From Stereum hirsutum FP-91666 SS1 (lineage: Eukaryota > Basidiomycota > Agaricomycetes > Russulales > Stereaceae), in assembly GCF_000264905.1 (NCBI RefSeq), contig NW_006763139.1, positions 136,632 through 200,631 of the forward strand: a stretch of 64,000 nt of DNA. Direction: 5' to 3'. Position 1 is the first letter of the stretch. The number at the start of each line of letters is the position of its first letter. The position numbers and the translations under genes are program-made. Below the pieces are notes generated by a model. That model did not search any database. It was not told the origin of the DNA and was given only the letters and a program-made list of their open reading frames with translations. Shown one piece after another: positions 35,322 through 47,300 of the stretch.

Positions 35322-36732
35322 ATGCCTCCCCGCAAGATTCCAGTCTCCTGGGACCAGAAACGTGTCGACGATGGCATCTACGACGAGTGCGCGGCGCAGA
35401 TGAAGAAGATGGGAGCCCAGGCGCTGGCTAGTGCTGTTCTCGGAGAGGATTTTGTTAGTGGGATGTCCGAGAAGGGTAACGTGTTCTATCATGAACCCGG
35501 AGCTGAAGACGTTGAGGCGCGCTTCAATATCATCGGCGAGATTGTTCCCCTTGCGATGGGTACTGTTCTTTCTGCGAGGGGGAACTGGTTCGCACCTAAC
35601 GATCCGCCTACGGTGCGTATACATCCCCTAATTCTTTCGGTTCACTCTTTTTCTAACAGTATTTTCTTTATTTAGCCTATGTCTGACAAAGACAAGGTCA
35701 AAGACATCCTCGTCCTTCGCAAGCCCTCCCTCTCCACTCGCGCTCTCACCGAAATCTTTGAACATCAAATCGGCGCCCTTAACGAGATCCGTGAGGCTGA
35801 CGAAGCGGAGGAACAGGCGCAGAAAAAGGTTCTTATTCTTTGGTATCTTATGTCGTCCGCTGCACTGACATTATCTGCTTCGCTCTAATAGAAAGTCTTC
35901 GTGAAGGAATGGCTGCGCTCGTCTGCGCCAAACGATATCACGCAGCCATTGGACCTCATCTCCGTCCATATGCCTCTCAAATACGTGGTGAGTTCTCCCA
36001 TCGTGTTTTCACCCCCTTTATCTGTTCGTCGTCTTGTTCATCCACGGCACATTTTGCTTCCGTTGGCATAGGTTCCTCCGGAGCCTAAAAAAGGTCCCGC
36101 TGTCAAGACTGCTACCGCCCCGCGCATCACCCGTAAGCGACCTGCGGTCAACCTTGACGACGTTGATGACCATGGCCCCGACTCTGGGACGGCCTCAGCC
36201 TCCAGTGGTATGTGTGCTCTCGGAGTCATTTCTACTGGTCGTTCTGATGTTGACTCACTCGAATGACAGATACCGAAATCAAACTCGGCGCTTTCTACGA
36301 CCCCCATCTGCTCTACGACTTCGGCGGCGACTTCTTCGGTCTCAATAGAGCGAAGTTAGCGCAGCACGATGTCCAAGGCATGGACGGGAATCTTGTACCG
36401 CCCTTCAATTACTACGAGCAGTTGAAGCCAGGTACCCTTGTGCTCATCAATGCGAGCCTTCATTGCTGGATCTTTGGTGGCGCCAATAAGGTCAGTCTCT
36501 GTTGTATTGTTGAGTACTCCTACTGATTCATTGATTACTTTGGCAGGTATATCAGGTTCATGCTCATAGCGTCAAGATCATCGCTTCATCCGACGAACCC
36601 GCGGACTTTCGTGACCTGCCCTCCCTTCCCGTTCCTCGCGTTGACCCTTCTAACACCGCCACTCCCTCGAAGTCGAAGTCCTCTTTCTCTGGATTCACCA
36701 TTACCCCCGCCAACAAAAAGGCCCGTAAGTAG
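35322..36732 (+). CDS. uncharacterised 360-residue protein carried by the Helitron insertion
   Basis: Six exons splice perfectly in frame: 35322-35612, 35676-35828, 35892-35987, 36072-36207, 36270-36490, 36547-36732, giving 360 residues. I recognise no domain. The N-terminal part (MPPRKIPVSWDQKRVDDGI) is followed by an Ala/Met-rich helix, a lysine-rich start of exon 2 (MSDKDKVKDIL), a basic, disordered-looking PEPKKGPAVKTATAPRITRK segment, a compact block with FYDPHLLYDFGGDFFGL and ALHCWIFGG-like hydrophobics (LINASLHCWIFGG), and a Ser/Lys-rich tail ending NKKARK that could be a nuclear signal. It starts 220 bp after the transposase stop, on the same strand and inside the insertion. It could be an accessory Helitron protein or a captured host gene. 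Confidence 0.82.
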
Positions 36733-37199
36733 TCGTCGTTGGCCTTCCCTTATTCCTCTTACCAATAGGCTCGTACGACTTTAGCCATGTTCTCATTCCG
36801 GTCTTTCTTCATCTTGTCTGCCACGGGTTGTCCTTGTTGTTGGGTGTCAAAATGCACATGCTGTGCTCATGTTTAGAAGTTTCACCGTTTATTTCTCTTC
36901 TTTCTCATTTGGCTTCGAATAAAATCCTCCGTTCCTGTTCATGCCTCTTGGACTGACTTTGCAAGACATGAAGAAGCTCATCCGCACTGAGATGAGCCAA
37001 TCCATCATTTCCTCAGCAGTACGTGAACCTGAGGTTTGCTGTCTGTTTTCAATATGTCTTCTTTCTCTCTCGATGTGATGCATCGTTGTGCTCGATGACG
37101 ACTCGTCTTTAGAACTCGTTTCGTACATCCCTTCCTGCAAGCCTGCCGCGAAATCTAATCTTATCTCGCGCAAACCTGACTTGAGCGGAGTACGAAATC
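36733..37199. other. right-hand part of the insertion, no confident gene
   Basis: A short plus-strand reading (MPLGLTLQDMKKLIRTEMSQ at about 36939) might be a small exon with a continuation after an intron near 37100. Motifs are lacking and a 142-codon minus-strand frame overlaps. I do not call a gene. Confidence 0.35.
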
Positions 37200-37247
37200 C
37201 GTCCCCGGAACTGTGGGGCCGAAATCTCCCCCACAGTTCCGGGGACG
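37200..37247. other. perfect 19-bp-stem hairpin near the right end of the insertion
   Basis: 37200-37218 (CGTCCCCGGAACTGTGGGG) is exactly complementary to 37229-37247, leaving a 10-base loop. The stem is GC-rich and so very stable. It is about 140 bp from where transporter coding sequence resumes. Helitrons carry a hairpin near the 3' end, but usually shorter and within about 20 bases of the terminus, so this may be a different structural signal. Confidence 0.8.
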
Positions 37248-37391
37248 AGCTCGCGTGGCCCTGTTCAGCGCTTAGATAATTGTGAGGAACTTGACTGTTT
37301 TCGTGGGCATTTTCCAAAGTAGCGGGACCTGCCGTTCACCGGCCTTACGCCTGCGTTATTCTTTTTGATAGGCCTTTATACGCCACTCTAA

Positions 37392-38253
37392 GGAGTGAAC
37401 GCGAGACTTTCATTTTACTTGATCTCGATCATGAACGCCTCTGCTATTTTTGGGCGTATAATTTTGGGACAACTCGGTGACGCCGTCAGTCTCTGCCCAT
37501 CTCGTCCACTCTGCCATCTATCTTCCAATTACTACGTACTCATCCGGACGACTATAGCTCGGCCGTTTCAACGTCATGATATTCACGTTGATATTGGCCA
37601 CCATCGCCCCGTTAGCGATTTGGACCACCTCGCATGCTGCGGGAGAGTTGATTGCCTTTGCGATCGTGTACGTATTTCCTCCAATCTCGAACGCGTCATT
37701 CATAACCAGCTGATATATCCTCGCGTTCACAGTTTCGGGTTTACAGCTGGTGCATTTCTCTATTTTTTTTTAGTTACAAGTGAGCCTATGAACTGATAGA
37801 CAATTATATTCAGCTGCGTATATGTCGCTGGCGCCCGCATGCTCTGCGCAGCTGACATCCAACCCTTCGTATATTGGCGCTCGCGTCGGAATCTTAATGT
37901 TAGCCCGTTAATCCAGCCTCCGCCTCAATTGCGAACTCATTTCATTGGTTTAATACGATTCATTTAGGACAGCGATGGCTCCGGGAATTTTGACTGGGCC
38001 ATCCATCGGTGGCGGTGAGTACTTACACAGTTATGTGTTCTCTTTCATATCCACAATCTCACGAGAGCTTTCTTCACATATTGCGCCCATTTTATCCTAC
38101 GCTAACGAATACATGAATATAGCGCTGATCTCAGCCACCAAGGGATCGTATATCGGGTTGCAGTGCTTCGTAGGAGGCACGATCGCACTCGGTACGGTCT
38201 TCGCCATCGCCGGTCGCTTTGCCGCAAGGCCTTGCATAAGAGCGAAGTTCTAG
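37392..38253 (+). pseudogene. monocarboxylate-type MFS transporter, 3' half (split by Helitron)
   Basis: C-terminal half of the gene begun at 26237. Coding resumes at GVNARLSFYLISIMNASA then FGRIILGQLGDA, then after an intron LGRFNVMIFTLILATIAPL and WTTSHAAGELIAFAIV, FGFTAGAF, SLAPACSAQLTSNPSYIG with ARVGILM, MAPGILTGPSIGG, and finally ISATKGSYIGLQCFVGG with a last helix and the stop at 38253. Splice sites between these exons look normal. Just before it, codons resembling GLYTPL appear and then a TAA, so 10-15 residues expected in the connecting helix are missing or displaced at the insertion junction. Confidence 0.82.
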
Positions 38254-38970
38254 CATTAACTTCCTGTGCCCGCGTCTCTCCTTCGTCCCTTCGCATATAT
38301 CGTTGGAATTTAGCCACGCTTGTGAGAGAACCTCCTTCCGACCTTTGGAACACCGGCAAGGCAAACAATGGGATACGTGGGAAGTATACTTATTCTGTGG
38401 GTGAAGATCGAGTGTTCAAGGTAGACACGCATCCGAATTGTATGGAGGATCAAGTATTTCGTTTTGTGTAAATTCCTTCATGCAATTCGGAATCATAGTC
38501 CAATTAGAGCGGGAAAAAATAGGTACCACGGAGATCACCAGTGACTCCAATGCACTGCTTGCTACTAGGCCAATGAACAATGCAAAACGAGCCACGTCAC
38601 CTCCTACCCACTTCCAGTTTATTTCTCCCCAGTAGGAGCATCATACTCACCACTTACAACGCAGCCCACTGAAAGATTGACAGATACTGGAGCTAAGACT
38701 CAAGAGAGGGACAGACAAGGAAAAGAGCCGTCATGGCGTTTCGGAAACCACGAAAGCAACGCCACTCGGCACTCTCCGGAATAACTTACACGAACTGGGC
38801 CACATCGTCCTCCTGCAGCCTCCTGCACGATCTCAGCATGAGTCAGCGACGCATATCCACCTCCACCGTCTCCTGAAGCCTGAAGCCTGATCCACTCTAC
38901 TCACGAACCCCAACCAGTATATATGCGTATCGATGATTTTTCGGACTCAAGTTGAATACCCCTTTTCACG
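38254..38970. other. intergenic, nothing recognised
   Basis: Spacer between the broken transporter and the dehydrogenase on the same strand. No motif-bearing frame was found. The promoter of the dehydrogenase should lie in the right part. Confidence 0.45.
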
Positions 38971-41166
38971 ATGGCGACCATGCAAGAATACAGACTCTCA
39001 GAGGTGAGAATCATCTCCTAGTCAGTGTGCCCGCGTTTGCATTTACATGAGCTGTGGAATGGATCACAGTTCACTGGTATCCATGCGCTGGAAATGAAGG
39101 AGGTGCCGACGCCCATTCCTGGTCCTTTGCAGGTTTTGGTCGAGGTCTATGCCGTTTCTCTCCAGGTGCGTCTTTTTCTTATGTTGCTACTATCGTCACT
39201 ATCTCATGTATCTGTGCGAACGGACGTGTAGCAACGAGACCTTGTAGTCGCTAATGGCCAATACCCTGTCCCGTGAGTCTTCTGCTTGCATCGGATTCAG
39301 TACGCATGAGATCTCCCAACCTAACCATATCCCCTTCCATGATTCTCCCACTAGTCTCTCCCCGAACATTACTCCTTGCTCCGACATGTCGGGACAAATC
39401 ATAGCGCTCGGCTCTCCTCCGGAATCTCTCCCTCCGTTCTTCAACCTCCACGTCGGAGATCGTATTTGCGCCAATTTCGCCATACCTGGATTCGTGTTCG
39501 GAGATCTAGGGGCGCATGTTGATGGTGTGTTGAAGGAGTACGTTGTTTTTGAAGCTGACGTGAGTCGTTCATCCTCGCCATTGAGGATTGAGACTGGAAT
39601 CCTGGTAATTGACATTCAGCTCATCTGATCATGCGTAGCCAGATCGCTTGATACGGATCCCGGAGTGGATGTCGTATGAAGAGGCTTGCACTCTTCCGTA
39701 CGTCCTCTCCGCGCTATTCTGTTTCCCCATTTTCTCCTCCTTTTCGCATCTCTTTTCCCTCCGGATCGCGTTATTTATTCCTTCAGCGAATATTTTCCCT
39801 TCTTTATAGCTACTGCGCTCTTCATACATCCGCTATTCCCACTCCATTCCCCTCTCCACCTTATGCTCTCCTACCATACTTCCATTATAACTATACTGAG
39901 CTCTGGCCAATACCCTATCTCGCATTCCTTTGTCGCCTATTCGCCCTTCTTACGTGCGATAACGCGATGAACAACGAAACCACTAACTCGCATGACTGCC
40001 CTTCACAGATGCGCAGGCCTAACGGCCTATAGCGCGCTCCACGGTCCTGTCCCGTTCAAGAAAGGCCAGAGTATAGTGATCCAAGGGACGAGTGGTGTTT
40101 CAATGTACGTGTTTTTTTTTATATCGTCGCTCAGGGATAAGATGCCGTCTCCCCCACCATGTGGCGTTCGTCGACTTAATACCATCCCCTCGCTGCCACT
40201 TCCTCATCGCTGTGCCTTCCATCTTTTACGCTTCCTCCCTCTCTTCCGTACGTTCCGATTTGTCGGCTAACCATCATGTGTCTTCTATACAACAGTTTCG
40301 TCGCCCAATTCGCCCGCGCCCTCGGTGCCTCCCGTATCTTCCTCACGTCATCCTCCACGTCCAAACTACGGACAGCAGTGTCCCTTGTGGACGGCTTTTC
40401 TGAAGCTAGCAACGTGACGGACCACAATGGTGGTACAGAAGTAACCGGGATCAACTATGTTGCCGAGCCGGAGTGGGATAAGAAGGTATTGGAGATGACG
40501 GGTGGGGAGGGGGTCGATGTTGTAGTTGATGTGAGTCTTTTTGCGTTCAATGTTGTGCATATATATGCACATACCGACTGATAGTCTTCATACCGTTTGA
40601 TCGTGTGCTCCCACTGGTGACGTGGGTCTGCTCGTACTGGTCTAGATAGGAGGAGCGTCGACGATCATGAAGTCTATAGCTGCGGTGAAGTTTGGAGGAT
40701 GGATTCAGATGGTTGGTGTCATCGGGGTACGTCCGTTCTATGATACAGATAAGACTGCCCGCGCGGCTCACCCCACTCGTCTGACCCTTTGAATGCTGAA
40801 TCTCGAACAGCACGAACCGGCGGATCTAGCCTCCCTCCCACTCATGGCGATCGCGAAGAATGTGTGTTTGAGAGGGGTGGTTATGGGCGGTGCGGAGAAG
40901 TAAGTATATTCCCGTGTTATGCTTTATTCGTCTTTTCCTCGTCTTTATCTTCATCTTCGTCTTGCGTATGATCTTGTGCTCATCCTCGTTTCTCATGCCC
41001 CAGCTTTCGCTCCATGGCCGCCTGGCTCTCCGAATCACCTGTCAGAGTCCACCCATGTATCGATAAGATCTTCGCCTTTGAGGATGCGAAGGAGGCGTAT
41101 GAATATTTGGCAGGGAGGGGACATGTGGGGAAGGTCGTTGTCAAGGTGGCGGCTGGGGATGACTAG
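38971..41166 (+). CDS. zinc-type alcohol dehydrogenase-like oxidoreductase (MDR family)
   Basis: NAD(P)H-dependent medium-chain dehydrogenase/reductase, quinone-reductase-like. Ten exons join cleanly: 38971-39003, 39052-39165, 39232-39272, 39355-39559, 39639-39697, 40009-40104, 40296-40530, 40646-40726, 40811-40899, 41004-41166, giving 371 residues. The GroES-like part includes QFTGIHALEMKEVPTP, QRDLVVANGQYPVP, ITPCSDMSGQIIALG and FVFGDLGAHVDGVLKEY. The Rossmann domain begins SIVIQGTSGVS, split by an intron from FVAQFARALGA. Then come GGEGVDVVVD, GGWIQMVGVIG and a C-terminal GHVGKVVVKV. The catalytic zinc Cys/His pattern of classical alcohol dehydrogenases is not evident, so zinc dependence is doubtful. 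A broken partial copy lies at 48235-48750. Confidence 0.92.
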
Positions 41167-42438
41167 AGCTGGATTGGAGAGGCGGGGTCGTGGGGTCTTG
41201 TGGGAAGAGATGTGTGTATGGAAAGAGTACGGGATGCCTCAGGAGAGACGGGCATGACGGAACATCGTGGCTGAGATAAAGGTAGGTTTATTTGGCCTTG
41301 ATTGGAGTCCTCTACATGCACTGATCTTCGCATGACACCTACCCAAACAGTAGCTCTCGATTTCTAGGTGTTTGGTTCATAAATAACTGTGCAATCGCCA
41401 CCAGCACTGTGGAAGTGACCGACTCGGAGTCGGATTCCAGTTGACCTCGTGTCGACTTCATGTCCACGTCTGGATTTTCCGCATTTCACGATTTGGGCTC
41501 GGTAGCTGTCCATATTCTTGCATACTCATCTTGGTCAAGACACGCGCTAATGATCTGTGGCCTCCCTTTAGGTATGGGTGTGTCGACGTGTTCATGTTTC
41601 CTGACGACTATTCTGAAAGTATTCTAGACTCGAAGTGCGTCCGGTCGAAGCCCAACGACTCCCATAGTGACCGAGAAAGTTAACGCTCCGAGGGGTCACT
41701 TTTTGATGGGGGCCCATGCCTCCTCATATCTCTGCTTTGTTCTTATTCCCTTGGCCTCTGGACAGGCCGTTCAAATCTACTCCGATTCTCGGCTTTTAAA
41801 TGGCGACATTATGGTCGATCTTTTTACTTCTCAGTCTACGTTTGTCAGTTGGCCATGTGAGGAGCGAAGGGAATCGGTGACAGGTCGACATGAAGTAGCT
41901 CGGTCCAAATTGGTCGTGCGAATGTGGTCAGGCGTGCGTGCTCTTTTTTGGCGTACATATGCCCTCCGAGTCGCTTCTCTATCCAATGCCGCCTATATGG
42001 CTTCACCCGTCCATGGTCGCTGAATTCCATGCGATATTGCTTCAGGCGTGGATATTACGGCGTGCCGCTCGCATGTTCAGTGGGGCCCATCGACATCCGA
42101 ACATACTGTTGGGTGGCGGTAGCCTGACGGGAGTAGTACTTCGCCGCATATCTGGAGTCCTTACGAAATATTCTGGATGCTCCATGCTATGATTATTACA
42201 AATGCGGACTCTTGGACAGACGATTGTCCAACAGACGGTGTATACAGGCTATTCAAAATCATCATGATATGGTATACGATCTCGTTGCGGGAGCTGGGTA
42301 AACGTGACAAGCAAAGTCGTATATTCCCTTCTGCGCCACAAGGATGGAGTCAGTTCGCCTGCAAAAAGGTTGTCGTTAAAGTTCAGGGTATAGTGATTAT
42401 CTACTGCGACCATATTTGTCATTCGTCAATCATAGCAC
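41167..42438. other. intergenic between convergent genes, nothing recognised
   Basis: Lies between the stop of the dehydrogenase (+) and the stop of the FAD monooxygenase (-). Small open frames overlap on both strands without recognisable motifs. It should contain both 3' ends. Confidence 0.45.
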
Positions 42439-44345
42439 TTATACAACGCCTACGACCTCCATCCGCACCGTTCCATCCAAGACTCCGCCACCTAGTCCCA
42501 GGGCGCTTTCCCTCAACATCCCCCACTTCACCCACCAATCCTCCGCCGCATCAATCGCATCGTATCCCCAGATCACACAAATCTCATCAAACTGTCTCTT
42601 CAGCTCTCCCTCTTCGACCTCCGCGTCGCCCCTAGCCTCCTCCGCCTCCCTCCATCTCCTCCACTCGGCGTTCCGCACCTCGCGCTCTGGCCCAGGCGGC
42701 ATCATAATGATATGGTGGTTCGCGTCTTCAACTTCGACCAGGGTATTTCGCCGCGGTTTGCGGAGGTCTTCATAGCCGTATAGAAGTGGCGTGATCTGGT
42801 CGTCGCTCCGAAGGCGGGAGAAGAGAACGCCTAGGACGGCGGCGTCTTCGAGGACGGCGCTTAGGACTGGCATACCGCAGGGCTGTTGGACGATAGGGAG
42901 ATTATGAGTTTCGAATTATGAGGGCGTTTGGTGAAGTTGTGTACGCACCTGCAAAGGATGAGCTGCCTCGCCGACCAATACAATCCGCTTCGACTCATCT
43001 AGAAAAGACGACGCCTGCTCCTTTCGGAAACGAGGGACCCGAGTGAGAGTTGGTATATGGGCGAGAAGAGCCGCGATTCTATAAAGCAGCGAGGAGAGTC
43101 GTCGACGGATGAGCGCTCGGAATTCCGACCGCAAGACATTGTACTTACCGAGGTTCGACGGTCGGGTATTTGACTTCTTGAGATGATACACGCGTATCCC
43201 AACCTTGTGGGGCGCCTTCCGGTATGGGCTCTGAAATCCAGAAAGTGGCGTTATATTCTTCACCAGATCGCTAGATACCGAAGGGATGTTCAAAGTGGGG
43301 CAGGAGAATGTTATGGAAAGCGTGAACTTACCACCGGATATGCTGCGCGATCAAGATAAGTTTTCGTCAACGTCGCAATACTTCACGAGAGGCAGAGTCA
43401 GAAGGTAGATACGTACTTAGAACACAAGAATCTGTTCCCAACCAGTGCGGCATCTTGAGGTCTTGAATAATCGAGTTTAGGTCATGATCTGCCTTCATCG
43501 TCGTGACGAGTACTGATCCGTCGTAAACCGTCATGGGGGATCGTACTTCGGAGTCGGAGATCGGGTCGACGATAGGTCTAACGATGCTGTCGGCGCCGTC
43601 TGCACCTATGATGATGTCTGCGTGAATGACCTGGCCATCGCTGAGCGTAATGTATGGTTTTCCCTGAGACGAGCTGGGCCCGGGGCTGACGAGGGAGACG
43701 GGGGTGTCGAAGTGCAGCTCAGCACCGGAGGAAAGTGCGAGTTCGCGGAGAATATCGTGTATGTCGGAATGCTGAAAGGAAAGACCGAGCTCAAACGCTT
43801 CAACGAAGTTCAAGTGAGATTCAACATGGACGAAACGCACCGAGATCATGTAAAACTGTGCTCCAAGCTCTTTCATAACCTCCTCTCGCCACCCTAAAGT
43901 CCCAAGACACTCTCCACTCTCCACTACGCACGTCGTAGAGCTTCCGTGAGCAAGTGCAGCGGAAGTCGAGAACCCCTCTGATGGAGGAGTATGGGAGCGA
44001 CCCAAGGGGCTGAAAAAGACTCACTATCCACGAAATCCGTTATCATGCACTTCACACTTTTCGCGACCACTTTCTCCGCTACACCCCATCTCAGTAGCAC
44101 CAACATTCCGTTTGGTGGAAGCCGGATCCCAGCCGCCCATTTTCGAGTACCCTGAGACTTGTCAAAGACGCGTACACGATGACCAGAAGAGGAGAGCGCA
44201 TGAGCGGTGGCGAGTCCAGCAAGGCCTGTAGTGACATTTTGCGGTCAGGACCGACGATTTCTGTAGCAGATAAACGGAACTCACCACCACCCACAATGAT
44301 GAAATCAAGCGGAAGAGGGGCCTTTATTAGAGTAGGACGTGTCAT
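42439..44345 (-). CDS. FAD-dependent monooxygenase (salicylate-hydroxylase type)
   Basis: Group A flavoprotein hydroxylase that uses NAD(P)H and O2 on aromatic or similar substrates. The ATG at 44345 opens MTRPTLIKAPLPLDFIIVGG; intron 1 splits the FAD dinucleotide motif GGGLAGLATA. Then come FDKSQGTRKWAAGIRLPPNG, WREEVMKELGAQFYM, SDIHDILRELA, the FAD/NADPH 'DG' motif IIGADGADSIVRPI, GAPQGWDTRVSSQEVKYP, and the second FAD motif RIVLVGEAAHPLQ followed by PCGMPVLSAVLEDAAVLG. The gene ends at 42439. The small exon reading TYPV near 43340 does not keep frame into the next one unless it is skipped, so that junction is uncertain. No membrane segment or signal peptide. It is convergent with the dehydrogenase. 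Confidence 0.87.
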
Positions 44346-47300
44346 GGCTGTTGGAGTGATAAGACTGGAAAAACTGGTGGAGTACAAAGCGAAAGGGAGA
44401 ACAGCACAACTCACACCAGGGTGAGGAGGTCGATTACAACAGAAGCTCAGAACAAGTGAGATTAAGTTAGGTCGGCGTATCTGCGAAGATATGAGGCTTG
44501 GCGATCGATCCTCCACCTATTGCCAAAACATGGATGAAATAGTGTTCTCTTTCGCCCGGATATAGATTTACCTCGGAAAATTCGATTTGACAAGCCTATC
44601 AGCAGAGCCATGCCTGTCCCACGCGGGGAAATGGAGATGCTGCATCAGGCCTTCCATGTACAGACACTTTTCTTGGGATCAATTTTAGCAAGCTCTAGCT
44701 TCACCATGATTGCAATGCACGTCCCAGCCTCTGTTTGGTAAAGGAATGCTATGGAGAGAAGAAGAAATATGAAGCTCATTGCGCCACGAGGATTGCCACG
44801 TTCGGAGATGAACGTTTGGCAGGCGCAGTCGAATCCATCGAAACTTCCGGGCCCGATAGACTCTAATTGGAACAAATCTCTCAACCGAATTTGGGAGACC
44901 AAAGAGTGCACAGGCGCAATCATCAACGGTGCTCCCGATACGTACGTGAAACAAGGAAGACTCTGTGAAAACCGCTTTCTTTCGTTGCGCGAAGCGCGAG
45001 CATCTGCGAGCATCGCGTTCTGGCCTTTTTCGAACAGAACGATGAAATACAATGCCGTCTAGGCGGTATCACACTAGTACTTGTGTCATCGCACATCTAG
45101 CATCTGAGAAACAAGGGATAGTTAGATGGAGGACCGACTCGAGGCCGGTGAGAATTGGAGAGATAAATGTGAGGAGCGAAACGGTGGCATACCTCGAGCA
45201 TCAGCGGATAATTTTGTATCGCCTTTTCACGTCACGGAAGGAATTCGTCAGGCTTTGCCCATCAACAATTTCAAACCGTTCCGTACCTAGAAAAACTCCC
45301 AAGGTGTACTTCTCCTTGAGAGGGGGATCGACGTGTACTTCCTCAGTCTCCTGATATTCCCTGATATTCCTCGTCATTACTTCCCGTGAGCAACATTTCG
45401 CCTGGACAAAAAGAACACGCATGACAATATTCACCTCCACAACAAGTTTCCATCAGAGTCGTTCCTACGAACCGACGTGGCCCCGGTCCTGAAGTCCTCA
45501 GCACTGCGCGCGCTTGCGCCACACTAAGCGCTCATCCTTCGCCCAATTCCCGTCGCTCCGATGTCGTCTTCTGCAAATAAGTATATCGAGTCTTGCGGAG
45601 CGGCTTCGTCGCCCTCTCGACGGTAAGTGAAGGAGTGGACCATTCTTCAAATATGACGGAGATGGCATTGATCATGTTGGGACTAGATGGCGGAGCCGGG
45701 GCTACGAGGAATGTGTCGTTGAAGGGATCTTGAGCGGGAGTGTCGATGGCTGGACAGCGGCAGTGCGACTCGATAGCACATTGAGCCTGGAGTACTGGAT
45801 GAACTGGGGGTTGGGAGAAGTCTTCAATGGTGACCGGAGAGCGCGGGAAGCCTATGGGGGAAAGAAACCATCAGAATTCAGGATACTCAGAGATGACGCG
45901 GAAACCAGGGGCATGAAGGTGGGAGAAACGAGTGAAGGTTTAAGAGAAGATGATAGTCGACCGAAGGGAATAATGCCACCGATTCAAGACGTAGCAAAAT
46001 ATATGTCACCAAAAGAACAAGTGAAGGAAGACGTACCTGGAAAGGAGACTGAATCCGGGCTGCGATGTGGTTGGTCAAGTGAAAACCCGGTGGTAGGCGT
46101 TCAGAGGGGAGACTGTCGCGTCATTGAGATCAGTGTGATATATTCGAGGGTCTGGACCCAAACAATCCGGGAAATTGATGGGGAAGGGTAAGACTGACTT
46201 TGCGACCAGGATACTGTCCCTGAGCAAACACTATGTCTTGTTTCAGGAAGACGTGGAGTCCAGAAACGCAGGAGAGATGCGTTACTACCATGGTTGAGGC
46301 GTGAACGCAGCTGGGAAGACGCATAGACTTGGGCCAGCGGTTTCGAATGACTGAAATGTTCTAACAAGTCATGGCCTGCGACTTATACAGCACTATATAT
46401 CAGCTCATGCATACACAATGTACAAGAGAAAAAACCCACTGCCGACGGTCTGCATTCATCCTGCACCGTGACCGGCGGCGTCTCCGTGTTGCTGAAGGCA
46501 TTCAGATGCAGGAGTTCGGCTGAGACTTATCTGCTTACTTGTACACATTCATAGTCGTGTTCCGTGTATATGTGCCCGAAAGATATGGGAAAAATATGCG
46601 GCGAGACATGTTGGATCGTACAGGGAGGTCGAACGCCGCGTTGCAGAAGAACGACTATTAGCCGCCCACGCTGGCCGATTCCTGCCGATAACGGAAGGTG
46701 CCGAGGTGCCGTTCGGCTTCGGGGCATTGGATTCGAGTTCTCTATTCATACCCACTCGCACAGGGATCAGTATGAGATCTGCTTCAGAGACTAACACTAC
46801 TGGAGTAAGAGAGTATCGAGCTTGAGGGTAGGGATTCCATTCATGTCATTTCTGAAGCTTCCATGTTCTTGGTCAATCCTTGGTGCCGCTCCTGTTGTTT
46901 CGTATCGCATGTTCACTTCCGAGTTCTGCTTTGCGCGCATCGGAAAGGGATGTCATCCTTCCGCATCTATCTCTCTCAGCTCTCAGCTCTCTTCTTGTCT
47001 CTCGTCTCCCTCCAGGCAAGTTTCCCATGCATTGACGTGTTTCCTGGCAAATTACCCTGTGGCGGATAACGACCTTCGGCTTTTATTATGCATCGAAGGT
47101 TTTGAATTGAACACGCTGATGCAACGTAGACTTTGACCGCATCTGAGTGTTTCACGACCCCGATTCTCTCATGCATCGGCCCAGTTCCATCGTCACTCCG
47201 ATTATGTGAGACATGCACGGTGTATACGGAAGGAGACTATTCCTCAGGGTTCTTGGATTGCTGAACCATACCGACGCCACATATTCAGTATGAGGCCGAG

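Larger units (their letters stand above)
27470..37380 (+). mobile_element. Helitron-bearing insertion (about 10 kb) inside an MFS gene
   Basis: Everything between the two halves of the transporter is foreign to it. The insert contains a retropepsin-like segment, a 7-kb Rep/helicase frame, a six-exon gene of unknown function and a strong hairpin near the right end. Exact ends are not resolved: Helitrons start TC, end CTRR and make no target duplication. I could not fix either end by eye. The interior frames are undamaged while nearby genes at 15-25 kb are decayed, which suggests a fairly recent insertion. Confidence 0.8.

Noticed and set aside
36889..37317. 142-codon minus-strand open frame in the insertion
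   Set aside because: It runs through the perfect hairpin and its residues are biased by that palindrome; no family match.
27376..37391. Treating the whole 10 kb as a spliceable intron of the transporter
   Set aside because: Introns here are about 45-150 bp, and the coding sequence at the right junction lacks several residues and meets a TAA, so normal splicing is unlikely.
45730..46191. 153-codon plus-strand open frame
   Set aside because: No motif, no plausible neighbouring exons, and the opposite strand is equally open.
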